Part shown: in pieces, positions 25,101 through 33,275 of the stretch
How the letters are laid out: each line of letters begins with the position of its first letter
Numbering within the stretch: position 1 is the stretch's first letter
Assembly (NCBI GenBank): GCA_965233625.1
Contig: OZ247499.1
Location: forward strand, 7,192,001-7,256,000
Length of the DNA stretch: 64,000 bases
Source of the DNA: G965233625 sp965233625
GTDB taxonomy: Bacteria; Planctomycetota; Planctomycetia; Pirellulales; Pirellulaceae
Direction: 5' to 3'
Translations under genes and position numbers: made by a program
The notes under the pieces: model-generated
The model's database searches: none
Told to the model about the DNA's origin: nothing
The model's input: the letters and a program-made list of their open reading frames with translations, nothing else

Positions 25101-27575
25101 TTAAAGCGGCTCGACAACATCCAGCCGGTAGGCCGGTTCCGCGATGCCGTTTGCCGAAATGTACCAAGGCGTCCACAACAGCAGTAATTGTTCGACATCG
25201 ATGTCGCTTTTGCGGGGCCGCAGTTCCAGCGCTTCAAGCTCCAGGTTGTCGATGTCGTAGCTGTCTTCCAGCTCTTCGGTTTCTGTTTTGAACTCGGCCT
25301 CTAGTTCGGCCAGTTCAGCTTTATATTTTTCGACTTCCTGCTTGGCGATGGTAATATCGCCGCCCTGTTCCGCCGCGCGGCCGACGGAGCGCATGGCGGT
25401 TCCTGCGCGGTTGACGTTGGTGACGCTTGCCAGTTTGCGACCGAAGACCGCGCCCAGGATGGAAGTGCCGAATGAGATCACGCTTTGAAACTGCGCGTTG
25501 CGGTACTGCGCCGTTTCTTTATCAACTTTCTGCTCCGCACGCTTCACGCGGTCAGCAACGGTCGCCAGTTTCGAGGTGTACTTCTTGCGTAGCTTCTCCA
25601 CCGCCAGATCGCGTTCTTCGCGAGCCTGATCTTTAAGCCGCACGCGGAATTCGCCCTCGGGTTCTCCCGGCGCAGAATACTGCTTCAGTTCTGCGCACTT
25701 CCAGACCGTCATGATCCTTTCCTGATAAAGGTAGGTCTTTAACTCCGTGCCCCATTTGCCAAAAGACCTTGAACTGCCAGCGAACGACGGTGCCTGTCCG
25801 AATTCGGCGCCTTCGTCGGGCGTCTCTTGCAGGTCGATGGATTCCGGGTCAATCTCGTCGGCGCCGGACCAGTCAACTTCAGCGTCCTCGTCATGGGTGG
25901 CTTGCAGCAGGGCGAGGTTCTTCCATTCATCGATTTTGTAGGTCGAACGCACGAAGTGGAGTTTGCCGACACCCAGCACCGCCGCCCGGTACATCAGCCG
26001 GCCGCCCGTCGGCGTTGATCCACGCCGCGGCAGGAAGGCTTCTTCAACGCCCGGTCCCAGAACGGGGCGCGTGGCCGTCACAGGTTGCGATGCCGGCACC
26101 GGCGCCTGGATGGTTGCCTGTGGCGCCGCGGCCGTGGCGGGGGCCTGCCCTGCGCCTGCGGCCTTTTTGCCGGCCATTAACTTCTGAATATGTTCACGGC
26201 TTAGCGGCCCACGCAAATAGGAGAGTGCCCATCGCGTCTGGAACACCACGGGGGCGTCTTCGTGGACGTTGTGCATCAGAAACACGCGGCTGCCCAGCCC
26301 GGCCAGCGTCTCTTCCATCTTCTGCTTATCAAAGCCGGCGCCGCTTTCCGCTGAGGCGCCTTCCAGTCCTTCCAGCACACGCGCTTTATCGCGTTCTGTC
26401 TGCAACCGGCCCAGGAACCAGGTGCCCATGTTCGACAGGCCCTTATAGTCCAGATCCACCGGGTTCTGGGTCGCCAGCACCACGCCTAGCCCGTAAGCCC
26501 GCGCCTGTTTCAGCAGCGTCAGCATCGGCGTTTTGGATGGCGGGTTTGCGGTTGGCGGGAAGTAGCCGAACACTTCATCCATATAGAGCAACGCCCGCAG
26601 GCTGGTGGTGCCGGGCTGACTGCGGATCCAGGAAAGCACTTCGTTCAACAGAATCGTGACGAAGAACATCCGCTCTTTTTCCGAGAGATGTGCGATCGAC
26701 AGGATCGAGAGCCGCGGCTTCCCCTGCTTCGTATACAACAGGCTGCGGATATCCAGCGGCGCCCCCTGCGTCCAACTGGCGAACTTCGGCGAAGCCAGCA
26801 GGTTGTTAATCCGCATCGACAGCTTGAACCGTTCCGCCTGCGGATAAAACGTCTCCAGATCCAGGAAGCCGACTTTGCTGAAAGGCGGTTGCCCAATCGC
26901 GTGAATCAAGCCTGCCAGATCAACGCCTTTGCCCGCCTGCCAGTTGTGACTGAGAATGTTGGAAAGCAGGATGAATTCGCGACTCTGAATCGGGTCCGCA
27001 TCAACATCCATTAAGGTCAGCAGCCCGGAAACCGCCGCCGCCACGCGTTGCTGGAAGATTTCGTCATCCGCCATGACGGCTGGTGGCGGTGCATCGAAGC
27101 TGCGAAGCACGGTCAGCGGAATGCCCGCGCTGCCGCCAGGCGTGAAGATTGAAACCTCCGCCGCTTCCTGGAACCGCTGAATGCGGGCGCCATCCTGCCC
27201 CCACTCGGCAAGCCCTTCCTTCCACATCTTCGCCGTGCTGGCAGCGTATTCCTGCGGGGTCATCCCTTTGCGCACAGCTTCGCCTGGATCGACCCAGGGC
27301 TCGAAGTCAGCGGGCAGAAGATTGGGAAACGACAGCAGCAGGTTGCCCAGATCGCCCTTCGGGTCAACACAGATCGCGGGGATACCATCAATGGCGGCTT
27401 CTTCCAGCAGCGAAAGGCACAAGCCCGTTTTGCCGCTGCCCGTCATGCCGACGCACATGGCATGCGTGGTAAGGTCTTTGGAATCGTACAGCAGCAGGTC
27501 TTCTTCCCGTTTCCCCGCCCGGAGATCGTACTGCTTACCAAGATAAAAGGCGCCGAGCTTTTCGAAATCTGACAT
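25101..27575 (-). CDS. HerA-like ATPase with C-terminal coiled coil
   Basis: The 824-residue P-loop protein of the HerA/FtsK-like class (DUF853 type) has Walker A GMTGSGKT (43-50), Walker B LLYMDEVFGYFPP and an arginine-rich region after ATQNPVDLDYKGLSNMGTWF. A Pro/Ala/Gln linker lies at about 490-520. A long charged coiled coil and an Ala/Gly segment follow (about 640-790). These proteins are taken to be nucleic-acid or protein translocases, but the role of this group is unknown. ATG 27575 (MSDFEKL) is preferred over the TTG at 27611. No nuclease partner is adjacent. Confidence 0.8.
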   Translation of the reverse strand: MSDFEKLGAFYLGKQYDLRAGKREEDLLLYDSKDLTTHAMCVGMTGSGKTGLCLSLLEEAAIDGIPAICVDPKGDLGNLLLSFPNLLPADFEPWVDPGEAVRKGMTPQEYAASTAKMWKEGLAEWGQDGARIQRFQEAAEVSIFTPGGSAGIPLTVLRSFDAPPPAVMADDEIFQQRVAAAVSGLLTLMDVDADPIQSREFILLSNILSHNWQAGKGVDLAGLIHAIGQPPFSKVGFLDLETFYPQAERFKLSMRINNLLASPKFASWTQGAPLDIRSLLYTKQGKPRLSILSIAHLSEKERMFFVTILLNEVLSWIRSQPGTTSLRALLYMDEVFGYFPPTANPPSKTPMLTLLKQARAYGLGVVLATQNPVDLDYKGLSNMGTWFLGRLQTERDKARVLEGLEGASAESGAGFDKQKMEETLAGLGSRVFLMHNVHEDAPVVFQTRWALSYLRGPLSREHIQKLMAGKKAAGAGQAPATAAAPQATIQAPVPASQPVTATRPVLGPGVEEAFLPRRGSTPTGGRLMYRAAVLGVGKLHFVRSTYKIDEWKNLALLQATHDEDAEVDWSGADEIDPESIDLQETPDEGAEFGQAPSFAGSSRSFGKWGTELKTYLYQERIMTVWKCAELKQYSAPGEPEGEFRVRLKDQAREERDLAVEKLRKKYTSKLATVADRVKRAEQKVDKETAQYRNAQFQSVISFGTSILGAVFGRKLASVTNVNRAGTAMRSVGRAAEQGGDITIAKQEVEKYKAELAELEAEFKTETEELEDSYDIDNLELEALELRPRKSDIDVEQLLLLWTPWYISANGIAEPAYRLDVVEPL

Positions 27576-27721
27576 TCCTGCATCCAGATGCTGACAAGCG
27601 GAGAAGTTCAATCGCGGGAAACGGAGTTGTTCACGATATGCAAGTTAAGTGTAAAAGATCAGGCACGCCTTGCCACTACGACGACGCACGCTTGCGCTTA
27701 TCCGCCATGAATGAAGGTGCG

Positions 27722-28885
27722 TTATTGGAGCGTGGCGATGTACAGATTGGCGTAAACGCCTGTCCGCTCCTGCGCGAGTAACTGCTGCTGGGCGTCCACC
27801 TCGTATTGCAGCGGGCCGCGCTCCGTAGGATTCAATGCAACGGTTTCATCTACCGCAGCACGGTTGTCGCCCAGGCTGCGCCACACTAGCCTGGCTCCCG
27901 GTGCGGCATGCTGGCAGATGGCGTTTATTTCAAGCTGTAGACTTTCACGCGTGGTCGTGCTGTGCCAGTCGAAATGATCCAGTAATGCGAAGCAGTCGAT
28001 GCTTGTGGCGTGGCTTTGCAGAAACGCTTCCACGCTGCCTGTATGAACCTGAATGCAATCCGCCAGGCCTTCTTTTAGCCGCGTGAAGTTGCCGGGCCGC
28101 AGGTAGTCCGGGCAGCACTCCTTTGTAAACGCACCAGTCAGATACACGCGCCAGAAGTAGTTGTCGCGAAGCGGCAGCTTGCGAATCACCCTTTCGATGC
28201 GTTCGCGGAATAACGCCGCCAGGTCGGTTTCTGGCGACTGTTGCCTGGTCTGTTGCAACTGCCCTGCGGGGATCATCGTGAGCCACCGCGCGGGAGCGCT
28301 GCGGAGCAGCATGGGTAACAGCCCGCGCCACAACCCGGGCTGAATCCGCTGCGTATAAATCCGCCATTGTTCGTCCACATCAGCAGCTTCTAGCAGATCA
28401 TTCACTGCGGAACGCATTCCCGCCCGGCGGTTCACGGCAGCGTTGAACAGCCGCAGAAACACGCCCGTCGCACCACGGAAGTAAAACGGCTGCTTTCCCG
28501 CGAACATCGTTATCCGCCGGTCCCAGAAAGCCTGTGATTTTTCAGATAAATGCCGTCGCAACTGCTGCCTGTAAACCTCTTTGGCACCAGAATGTCGCCC
28601 AACGCCGAACAGCTGAAAGAAGTTTTCGAACGACAGCGTCTTGATGCCGGCAAGCTTCAGTTCAAGCAACGCATTCTGTTGCGGATTGATATCCACGGCG
28701 AAGACCCTGGCCGGACCATCCAGCGCGTAACTCAGCGCGTTGCAACCGGCGGACGTAATCACCAGCACGTTGTCGCCGGCGCCGATCTTCAACGCTTCAC
28801 GATCCACCGCCGGGTCCTCCCAGCAGCAACTGTAGATAAGCTGGCGGTTCTGAACCCGGTGTAATAGCTGGTCAAACCATTTCAT
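27722..28885 (-). CDS. BtaA-like aminocarboxypropyl transferase (DUF3419)
   Basis: This 387-residue protein resembles BtaA, which moves the 3-amino-3-carboxypropyl group of S-adenosylmethionine to diacylglycerol in betaine-lipid synthesis. It has YSCCWEDPAVDREAL, the SAM-fold stretch VLVITSAGCNALSYAL, and AVDINPQQNALLELKLAGI. Near the C-terminus are YLRPGNFTRLKEGL and LLDHFDWH. The N-methyltransferase BtaB that completes the pathway is not next to it. A different acceptor is possible. The frame extends to a TTG at 28891, but the ATG is preferred. Confidence 0.8.
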   Translation of the reverse strand: MKWFDQLLHRVQNRQLIYSCCWEDPAVDREALKIGAGDNVLVITSAGCNALSYALDGPARVFAVDINPQQNALLELKLAGIKTLSFENFFQLFGVGRHSGAKEVYRQQLRRHLSEKSQAFWDRRITMFAGKQPFYFRGATGVFLRLFNAAVNRRAGMRSAVNDLLEAADVDEQWRIYTQRIQPGLWRGLLPMLLRSAPARWLTMIPAGQLQQTRQQSPETDLAALFRERIERVIRKLPLRDNYFWRVYLTGAFTKECCPDYLRPGNFTRLKEGLADCIQVHTGSVEAFLQSHATSIDCFALLDHFDWHSTTTRESLQLEINAICQHAAPGARLVWRSLGDNRAAVDETVALNPTERGPLQYEVDAQQQLLAQERTGVYANLYIATLQ

Positions 28886-28918
28886 ACGCAACTGGACGAA
28901 ACTTCAACGGCACGCCGG

Positions 28919-28969
28919 CTAGACAATCCGCGTCGGTTTGAACACGGCGATTTCAGAACCATCTGCAAG
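28919..28969 (-). pseudogene. Vestigial C-terminal end of a second DUF2071 gene
   Basis: Read on the minus strand, this piece encodes LADGSEIAVFKPTRIV and a stop. It differs by one residue from the end of the intact DUF2071 protein just upstream (LADGSEIAVYKPTRIV). At the DNA level, 28915-28969 matches 29064-29118 at about 49 of 55 bases. No start or body remains, so it is a remnant of a tandem duplication or of a recombination event. Confidence 0.75.
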
Positions 28970-28972
28970 ACT

Positions 28973-29036
28973 CCTTAGGTCAGGCGCCGGCCTGACGATG
29001 GTTGAAGTGGACAGCGTTAAATCGTCAGGCCGGCGC
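28973..29036. repeat. Palindromic element, copy 2 of dispersed repeat, with 16-bp stem
   Basis: 28973-28996 is a copy of the dispersed repeat (core CAGGCGCC). Together with downstream sequence it forms a perfect 16-base inverted repeat, 28984-28999 with 29021-29036, separated by a 21-base loop. It separates the intact DUF2071 gene from its broken copy. It has no coding capacity. Confidence 0.65.
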
Positions 29037-29067
29037 ATGATCTACGACTTTTGTGACTACAAACCGG

Positions 29068-29826
29068 CTAAACAATCCGCGTCGGTTTATACACGGCGAT
29101 CTCTGAACCATCTGCGAGGAAGGAAGATACGGGCGCCGCTTCGAGTGTTTCGACGAATTGTTCGCCATAGAGGGCGGGAATGTCGCAGTTGAGATTTGCG
29201 TTCTCACATTGCCAGACGTTCCAGCGGGGATGCTCGACCTGGTATTCAATGGTGCCGCCGTCGCGCTGCGTGCAGTAGCCCCAGTAATGTTCGGTGATAA
29301 ATTCTTCGACGCTGCCGTCCACCAGCGGTTGCGGATCGCCGGTGGTTTCGACACGCATCTCATTCCACTGCTTGTTCATCCGCCATTCGAATAACGCCGC
29401 GGGTTGCTGCCCGGCTGTTCCGGTGTCAAACCCTGTCACCGTGTTCCGCATTGGCAGCGAGATATACTGCTCGTTGTAAGTCAGCCGTGCAGTGCAGGCG
29501 ATGGCCCACCGGGGCACGATCTCTTTGACGAAGACTACGCCGCGGCGCACTTCGCCGTCCACTTCCCGCCGGACATAAAAGCGGAGGTTCACTTCTTCAA
29601 AGTTGCGGTGAAACGGCATGGGCACGCCCAGAACCCGCGTGTCCAGGAACATGAACCCGACCATGCTGACATAAGTCACATCCTGAAAGCTATCGAGTTC
29701 CACGCCCTTGGGCACAAGCGGTTGCAGGATTTCCGGGTCGATGGCGTAATTCATCATCGCCAGGTAGCGCCACTGTCCGGTCAGGAACCGGCTGCGTTTG
29801 GGACGGGCTTGTGTCTCTGCGGTCAT
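29068..29826 (-). CDS. DUF2071 family protein
   Basis: This 252-residue protein is of the YqjF-like DUF2071 family, related in fold to acetoacetate decarboxylase; the function is unknown. Family traits seen are LTGQWRYLAMMNYAIDPEILQPLVPKGVELD, VSMVGFMFLDTRVLGVPMPFHRNFEEVNLRFYVRRE and VVFVKEIVPRW. The ATG at 29826 overlaps the stop of the upstream esterase (ATGA), which indicates coupled translation and fixes the start. A damaged copy of its 3' end lies about 100 bp downstream. Confidence 0.82.
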   Translation of the reverse strand: MTAETQARPKRSRFLTGQWRYLAMMNYAIDPEILQPLVPKGVELDSFQDVTYVSMVGFMFLDTRVLGVPMPFHRNFEEVNLRFYVRREVDGEVRRGVVFVKEIVPRWAIACTARLTYNEQYISLPMRNTVTGFDTGTAGQQPAALFEWRMNKQWNEMRVETTGDPQPLVDGSVEEFITEHYWGYCTQRDGGTIEYQVEHPRWNVWQCENANLNCDIPALYGEQFVETLEAAPVSSFLADGSEIAVYKPTRIV

Positions 29827-30635
29827 GGCTGCGGTTTCTGCTGGGCGAACATCCATTCGTACAATTCGCCGGTACCGTAGGCGCGCGACCAGCTGTTGTG
29901 CCCCACGCCTTCATACTCAGTGTATCGCGGTTCGGCGCCGGCGCTCTTGAGTGCGGCGATCATGTCGCGAGAGCGTGAAACTTTAACCGCGTTATCCGCA
30001 CTGCCGTGAAACGCCCAGACGGGCACTTTCTTAAACTTCGCTGCCTGCGCTACATCGCCTCCGCCGCAGATAGGCGCACAGGCCGCGAACAGTTCCGGCC
30101 AGCGGCTGGCTGCATCCCAGGCGCCAAATCCGCCCATCGACAGACCGGTGACGTAAATCCGTCGCGGATCAATACGGTACTCCTTCTGCAGTTTGGCAAT
30201 CAGTTCGTGCGTTAGCTTCATGCTGGTGGAAGGTTGCGCGGGCATCGCATGTTGCTTGGCTGACCACGGCACGTTGACCCATTGCTGTCCGGCGGGAACC
30301 TGTGGCGCCAGCACGAACGCGGGGTGCTTCTTCATGATTTTATCGCTGGCGAATTCACGCATGCCGTGCTTGAGTTGCGCCCGGTTGTCAGAGCCGCGTT
30401 CGCCGGCGCCATGCATAAACACAACCAGCGGATACTTCTCCTCGCCTTCGGCCTGATAACCTGCGGGCCGCAGCAATTGATACTTAAGCACCGGCGCGGG
30501 TGATTTGCCATCGTGCGCGCCGGTGAAGGTATCGGCGGTGAAACGATCCAGCGGGTCTTCAGCTTGTGCAGACTCCATTGAGCAAACCAGGGTAAGTGCA
30601 AATATAGTGAGGACAGAGAACAATCGGTTGCGCAC
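29823..30635 (-). CDS. Secreted alpha/beta-hydrolase (esterase/phospholipase-like)
   Basis: The 270-residue protein has a signal peptide (1-25, cleavage near AQA). The alpha/beta-hydrolase fold shows the oxyanion region VVFMHGAGERG, nucleophile elbow GLSMGGFGAWD (Ser about 166), an acid in FHGSADNAVK and a His in GVGHNSW. This is the prolyl-oligopeptidase/feruloyl-esterase-like group common in planctomycetes for polysaccharide or lipid ester hydrolysis. The substrate is unknown. It is translationally coupled to the DUF2071 gene downstream. Confidence 0.85.
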   Translation of the reverse strand: MRNRLFSVLTIFALTLVCSMESAQAEDPLDRFTADTFTGAHDGKSPAPVLKYQLLRPAGYQAEGEEKYPLVVFMHGAGERGSDNRAQLKHGMREFASDKIMKKHPAFVLAPQVPAGQQWVNVPWSAKQHAMPAQPSTSMKLTHELIAKLQKEYRIDPRRIYVTGLSMGGFGAWDAASRWPELFAACAPICGGGDVAQAAKFKKVPVWAFHGSADNAVKVSRSRDMIAALKSAGAEPRYTEYEGVGHNSWSRAYGTGELYEWMFAQQKPQP

Positions 30636-30782
30636 GCGGGATCTCCAGAAAGAAGTTGAGCGACCATCCGATTATCGTCGTCAGCGCACCACGCCGCAAC
30701 TATGTTGGCCACAACACCACGGCGACCGATCGGCTATGCTACGGCATATCAGTCTTCGCGATTCAAAGTGAAAGTTTCTTCA

Positions 30783-31325
30783 ATGCACCGTCTTATCTTT
30801 TTCGTCTTGAGCGTATGTCTGTTGGCAACCACCGTTTATGGTCAGGGGAGGCCCGCCCGCAAGCCGGCGCCCCCTGAATCGCGTTACACGTATACCCTGG
30901 AATTCGACAAAGAGAAGCTGCCGCCTGGTATCGAAATCCGCACCGTCAGCGATAACCTTGGCACAAGGCATTTCATTAAAAACACGTCTGATAAACCGCT
31001 TGATATTGATCTACGGCACCAGGGAGACCGCCTGGCCGGGGGCAAACGCCTGGTATCCGGCGCCGTGCTGATGTACTTCCCAAATGGCGTGCCGGTCGCC
31101 GGCAAACAACACCTTAAGGGCTGGCAGTCGCCGTTCGGAAAAGTGGAGGAAACCATCATTGGCCTACCACGTCCGCCAGCCAAAATTTACGAGGGGCGCA
31201 ACCCCGCTACCCCGGCCGTCATTCCGCCAGCTGAACGGACGGAAATCAAGGCGGAGTACGATGGCAAGCCCTATGCGATTCCCGTAACCATCCGCTATGG
31301 GCTCAATCCTAAATTCGGCAAGTGA
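30783..31325 (+). CDS. Secreted protein of unknown function
   Basis: The 180-residue protein has a clear signal peptide (MHRLIFFVLSVCLLATTVYG, cut near residue 20), then a Pro/Arg-rich stretch and a beta-rich domain (about 35-180). The Asn-Thr-Ser-Asp-Lys turn (NTSDKPLDIDL) suggests an immunoglobulin-like or DUF-type sandwich. No enzyme motif was recognised. ATG 30783 is chosen because it begins the signal peptide; the frame is open to 30702. It is followed by another exported esterase 60 bp on. Confidence 0.65.
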   Translation: MHRLIFFVLSVCLLATTVYGQGRPARKPAPPESRYTYTLEFDKEKLPPGIEIRTVSDNLGTRHFIKNTSDKPLDIDLRHQGDRLAGGKRLVSGAVLMYFPNGVPVAGKQHLKGWQSPFGKVEETIIGLPRPPAKIYEGRNPATPAVIPPAERTEIKAEYDGKPYAIPVTIRYGLNPKFGK

Positions 31326-31385
31326 TGTCGAAGTATCCACAGCGTTAACCAGACAACTGATTAAGCACCAGGAGAATCTTGAATA

Positions 31386-32276
31386 ATGATGCAGCCGCGA
31401 CTATTTCTAGCCGTTTTCGTCACAGCTTTCACACTCGCAGCCACCACCTACGCTGGCGATGACGACTACCAGCTTTCGGGCGATTCTCTACCGCAGGAAG
31501 GCGTTCCGCAGGGCAAGGTGACAGAGCACCAGATCAAGAGCGAAGTCTTCCCGGGCACCATCCGCCGGTACTGGGTTTACGTGCCGGCGCAGTATAAGGC
31601 TGATAGCAAAGAGAAGCCGGCGGTGATGGTCTTTCAGGACGGCCATGCCTATGTCAATCCGCAGGGTCAGTTCCGGGCGACGGTGGTCATGGACAACCTG
31701 ATCCACAAGAAAGAAATGCCTGTGACCGTGGGCATCTTCATTGATCCTGGACATAAGTCGGAAACGCTGCCTGACAAGCCCGGCTGGAGACCAACGCCCG
31801 CCAACCGCAGCTTCGAATACGATTCACTTTCTGACCAGTATGCAAAGTTCCTGCTGGACGAAATTCTCCCCACCGTCGAAAAGAATATTCCACTGACCCA
31901 CGACGCCAACCGTCGCGCGATCTGCGGAATTAGCTCCGGCGGAATCTGCGCGTTTACTGTGGCGTGGGAGCGGCCCGACAAGTTCCGCAAAGTGCTGAGC
32001 CATGTCGGCAGCTTTACCAATATCCGCGGCGGCCACGTTTACCCGGCGTTGATCCGCAAGTCAGAGAAACGGCCTATCCGCGTCTTTTTGCAGGATGGGA
32101 AGAACGATCTAGACAACGCCCACGGCAACTGGCCTCTGGCGAATCAGCAGATGGCTGCCGCGCTGAAATACGCGGGTTACGACTACAAATTCGTCTATGG
32201 CGAGGGCGGCCACAACGGCAAACATGGCGGCGCGATTCTGCCGGAATCTATGAAGTGGCTCTGGCGTGCAGAATAG
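31386..32276 (+). CDS. Secreted enterochelin-esterase-like hydrolase
   Basis: The 296-residue alpha/beta-hydrolase of the Fes/esterase D group has a signal peptide (about 1-23). The motif IRRYWVYVPAQYKA lies before the core, followed by VMVFQDGHAYV. The nucleophile is in GISSGGICAF (Ser about 183) and the catalytic His probably in GEGGHNGKHGG. It would cleave an ester outside the cytoplasm, for example of a siderophore or glycan; the substrate is unknown. Two adjacent ATGs make the start ambiguous by one codon. Confidence 0.85.
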   Translation: MMQPRLFLAVFVTAFTLAATTYAGDDDYQLSGDSLPQEGVPQGKVTEHQIKSEVFPGTIRRYWVYVPAQYKADSKEKPAVMVFQDGHAYVNPQGQFRATVVMDNLIHKKEMPVTVGIFIDPGHKSETLPDKPGWRPTPANRSFEYDSLSDQYAKFLLDEILPTVEKNIPLTHDANRRAICGISSGGICAFTVAWERPDKFRKVLSHVGSFTNIRGGHVYPALIRKSEKRPIRVFLQDGKNDLDNAHGNWPLANQQMAAALKYAGYDYKFVYGEGGHNGKHGGAILPESMKWLWRAE

Positions 32277-32341
32277 ATTTCTGAATGCAGGCATTGATTC
32301 TGCTGAAATTTCTTCCGCGTAAAGGATACGAGGAAACTAAA

Positions 32342-33250
32342 TTGCCCGCCGATACTTCTAAGCCCGCCTACTTCAATGGCCAGTTTGTCGAAAACTCCGC
32401 CATCAGTATCCCGCCGGATGACCAGGGCTTTGTGCTTGGCACCACGGTCGCAGAGCGGTTGCGGACGTTTAACGGCAAGTTGTTCCGTGTGCCGGAACAT
32501 CTGGCCAGACTGAAGCGGTCGCTGCAAATCACCGGGGTTACGCTGCCGCTGACGGACGATGAACTTGCATCCATTGCTGATGAAGTCACGCGGCGGAGCT
32601 ATCAGCAACTGCCGCCTGGCGCCGATACGGGGCTAACGCTGCTGGTGACGCCGGGCAGTGGCGGGCAGAGTGAACCGCTGGTTGCAATTTACTGCAGCCG
32701 GCTGCCGTTTGCGGAGATGCATCAGCTATATACGGCAGGCCAATCGCTACGCGTTTCGCAGATCAGGCAGGTACCCGCAGCGTGCTGGCCGCCCGAACTG
32801 AAGTGTCGCAGCCGGATGCATTACTGGCTTGCTGACCGGCAGACGCGGGACGTAGAACCGTCGTCGCGGGCGTTGTTGCTTGACCTGGATGGCCATGTGA
32901 CGGAAGCCTCAACTGCGAATATTCTGATTTACAATCAAAGCGAAGGTATTGTCTCGCCGCCGCAGGAGACCATTCTCCCCGGCGTTAGTGCGGGCTGCAT
33001 TGCCGATCTGGCAAGGCAGGCGGGCATTACTTATTCGCATCGCCCGCTGAAGCCGGAAGACGTTGCTGCCGCGGATGAAGTGTTTCTCTGCAGCACTTCG
33101 CCGTGCATCTTCCCGGTGACAAGCTTCGAAGGTAAGCCGGTTGGTGATGGCAAGCCGGGCGCCATGTTCCAACAGATTCTCGCGGCTTGGAGCACGCAGA
33201 CAGGTTGCGATATTGCCGGCCAGGCCGCCAGGTTTGGTGCGGCGAATTAA
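32342..33250 (+). CDS. Class IV PLP aminotransferase (aminodeoxychorismate lyase/IlvE-like)
   Basis: This enzyme of about 302 residues has the fold-type IV pattern: DDQGFVLGTTVAERLRTFNG, the PLP lysine in PELKCRSRMHYWLADR, DLDGHVTEASTANILI and ETILPGVSAGCIADLARQ. It could be 4-amino-4-deoxychorismate lyase (folate), a branched-chain or D-amino acid aminotransferase; motifs alone do not decide. I prefer the TTG at 32342 because GAGGA lies seven bases before it. The ATG at 32285 has no ribosome site and starts almost at the previous stop. Confidence 0.85.
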   Translation: MPADTSKPAYFNGQFVENSAISIPPDDQGFVLGTTVAERLRTFNGKLFRVPEHLARLKRSLQITGVTLPLTDDELASIADEVTRRSYQQLPPGADTGLTLLVTPGSGGQSEPLVAIYCSRLPFAEMHQLYTAGQSLRVSQIRQVPAACWPPELKCRSRMHYWLADRQTRDVEPSSRALLLDLDGHVTEASTANILIYNQSEGIVSPPQETILPGVSAGCIADLARQAGITYSHRPLKPEDVAAADEVFLCSTSPCIFPVTSFEGKPVGDGKPGAMFQQILAAWSTQTGCDIAGQAARFGAAN

Positions 33251-33275
33251 GCTGCGACGCCAGGGTTCCGCGGGA

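Noticed and set aside
25101..27575. HerA-like gene as a known phage-defence system
   Set aside because: There is no nuclease, Sir2 or other effector gene adjacent, and nothing else suggests a defence island.
28984..29036. Inverted repeat as transposon ends
   Set aside because: The loop is only 21 bases with no transposase, so it is better read as a palindromic element.
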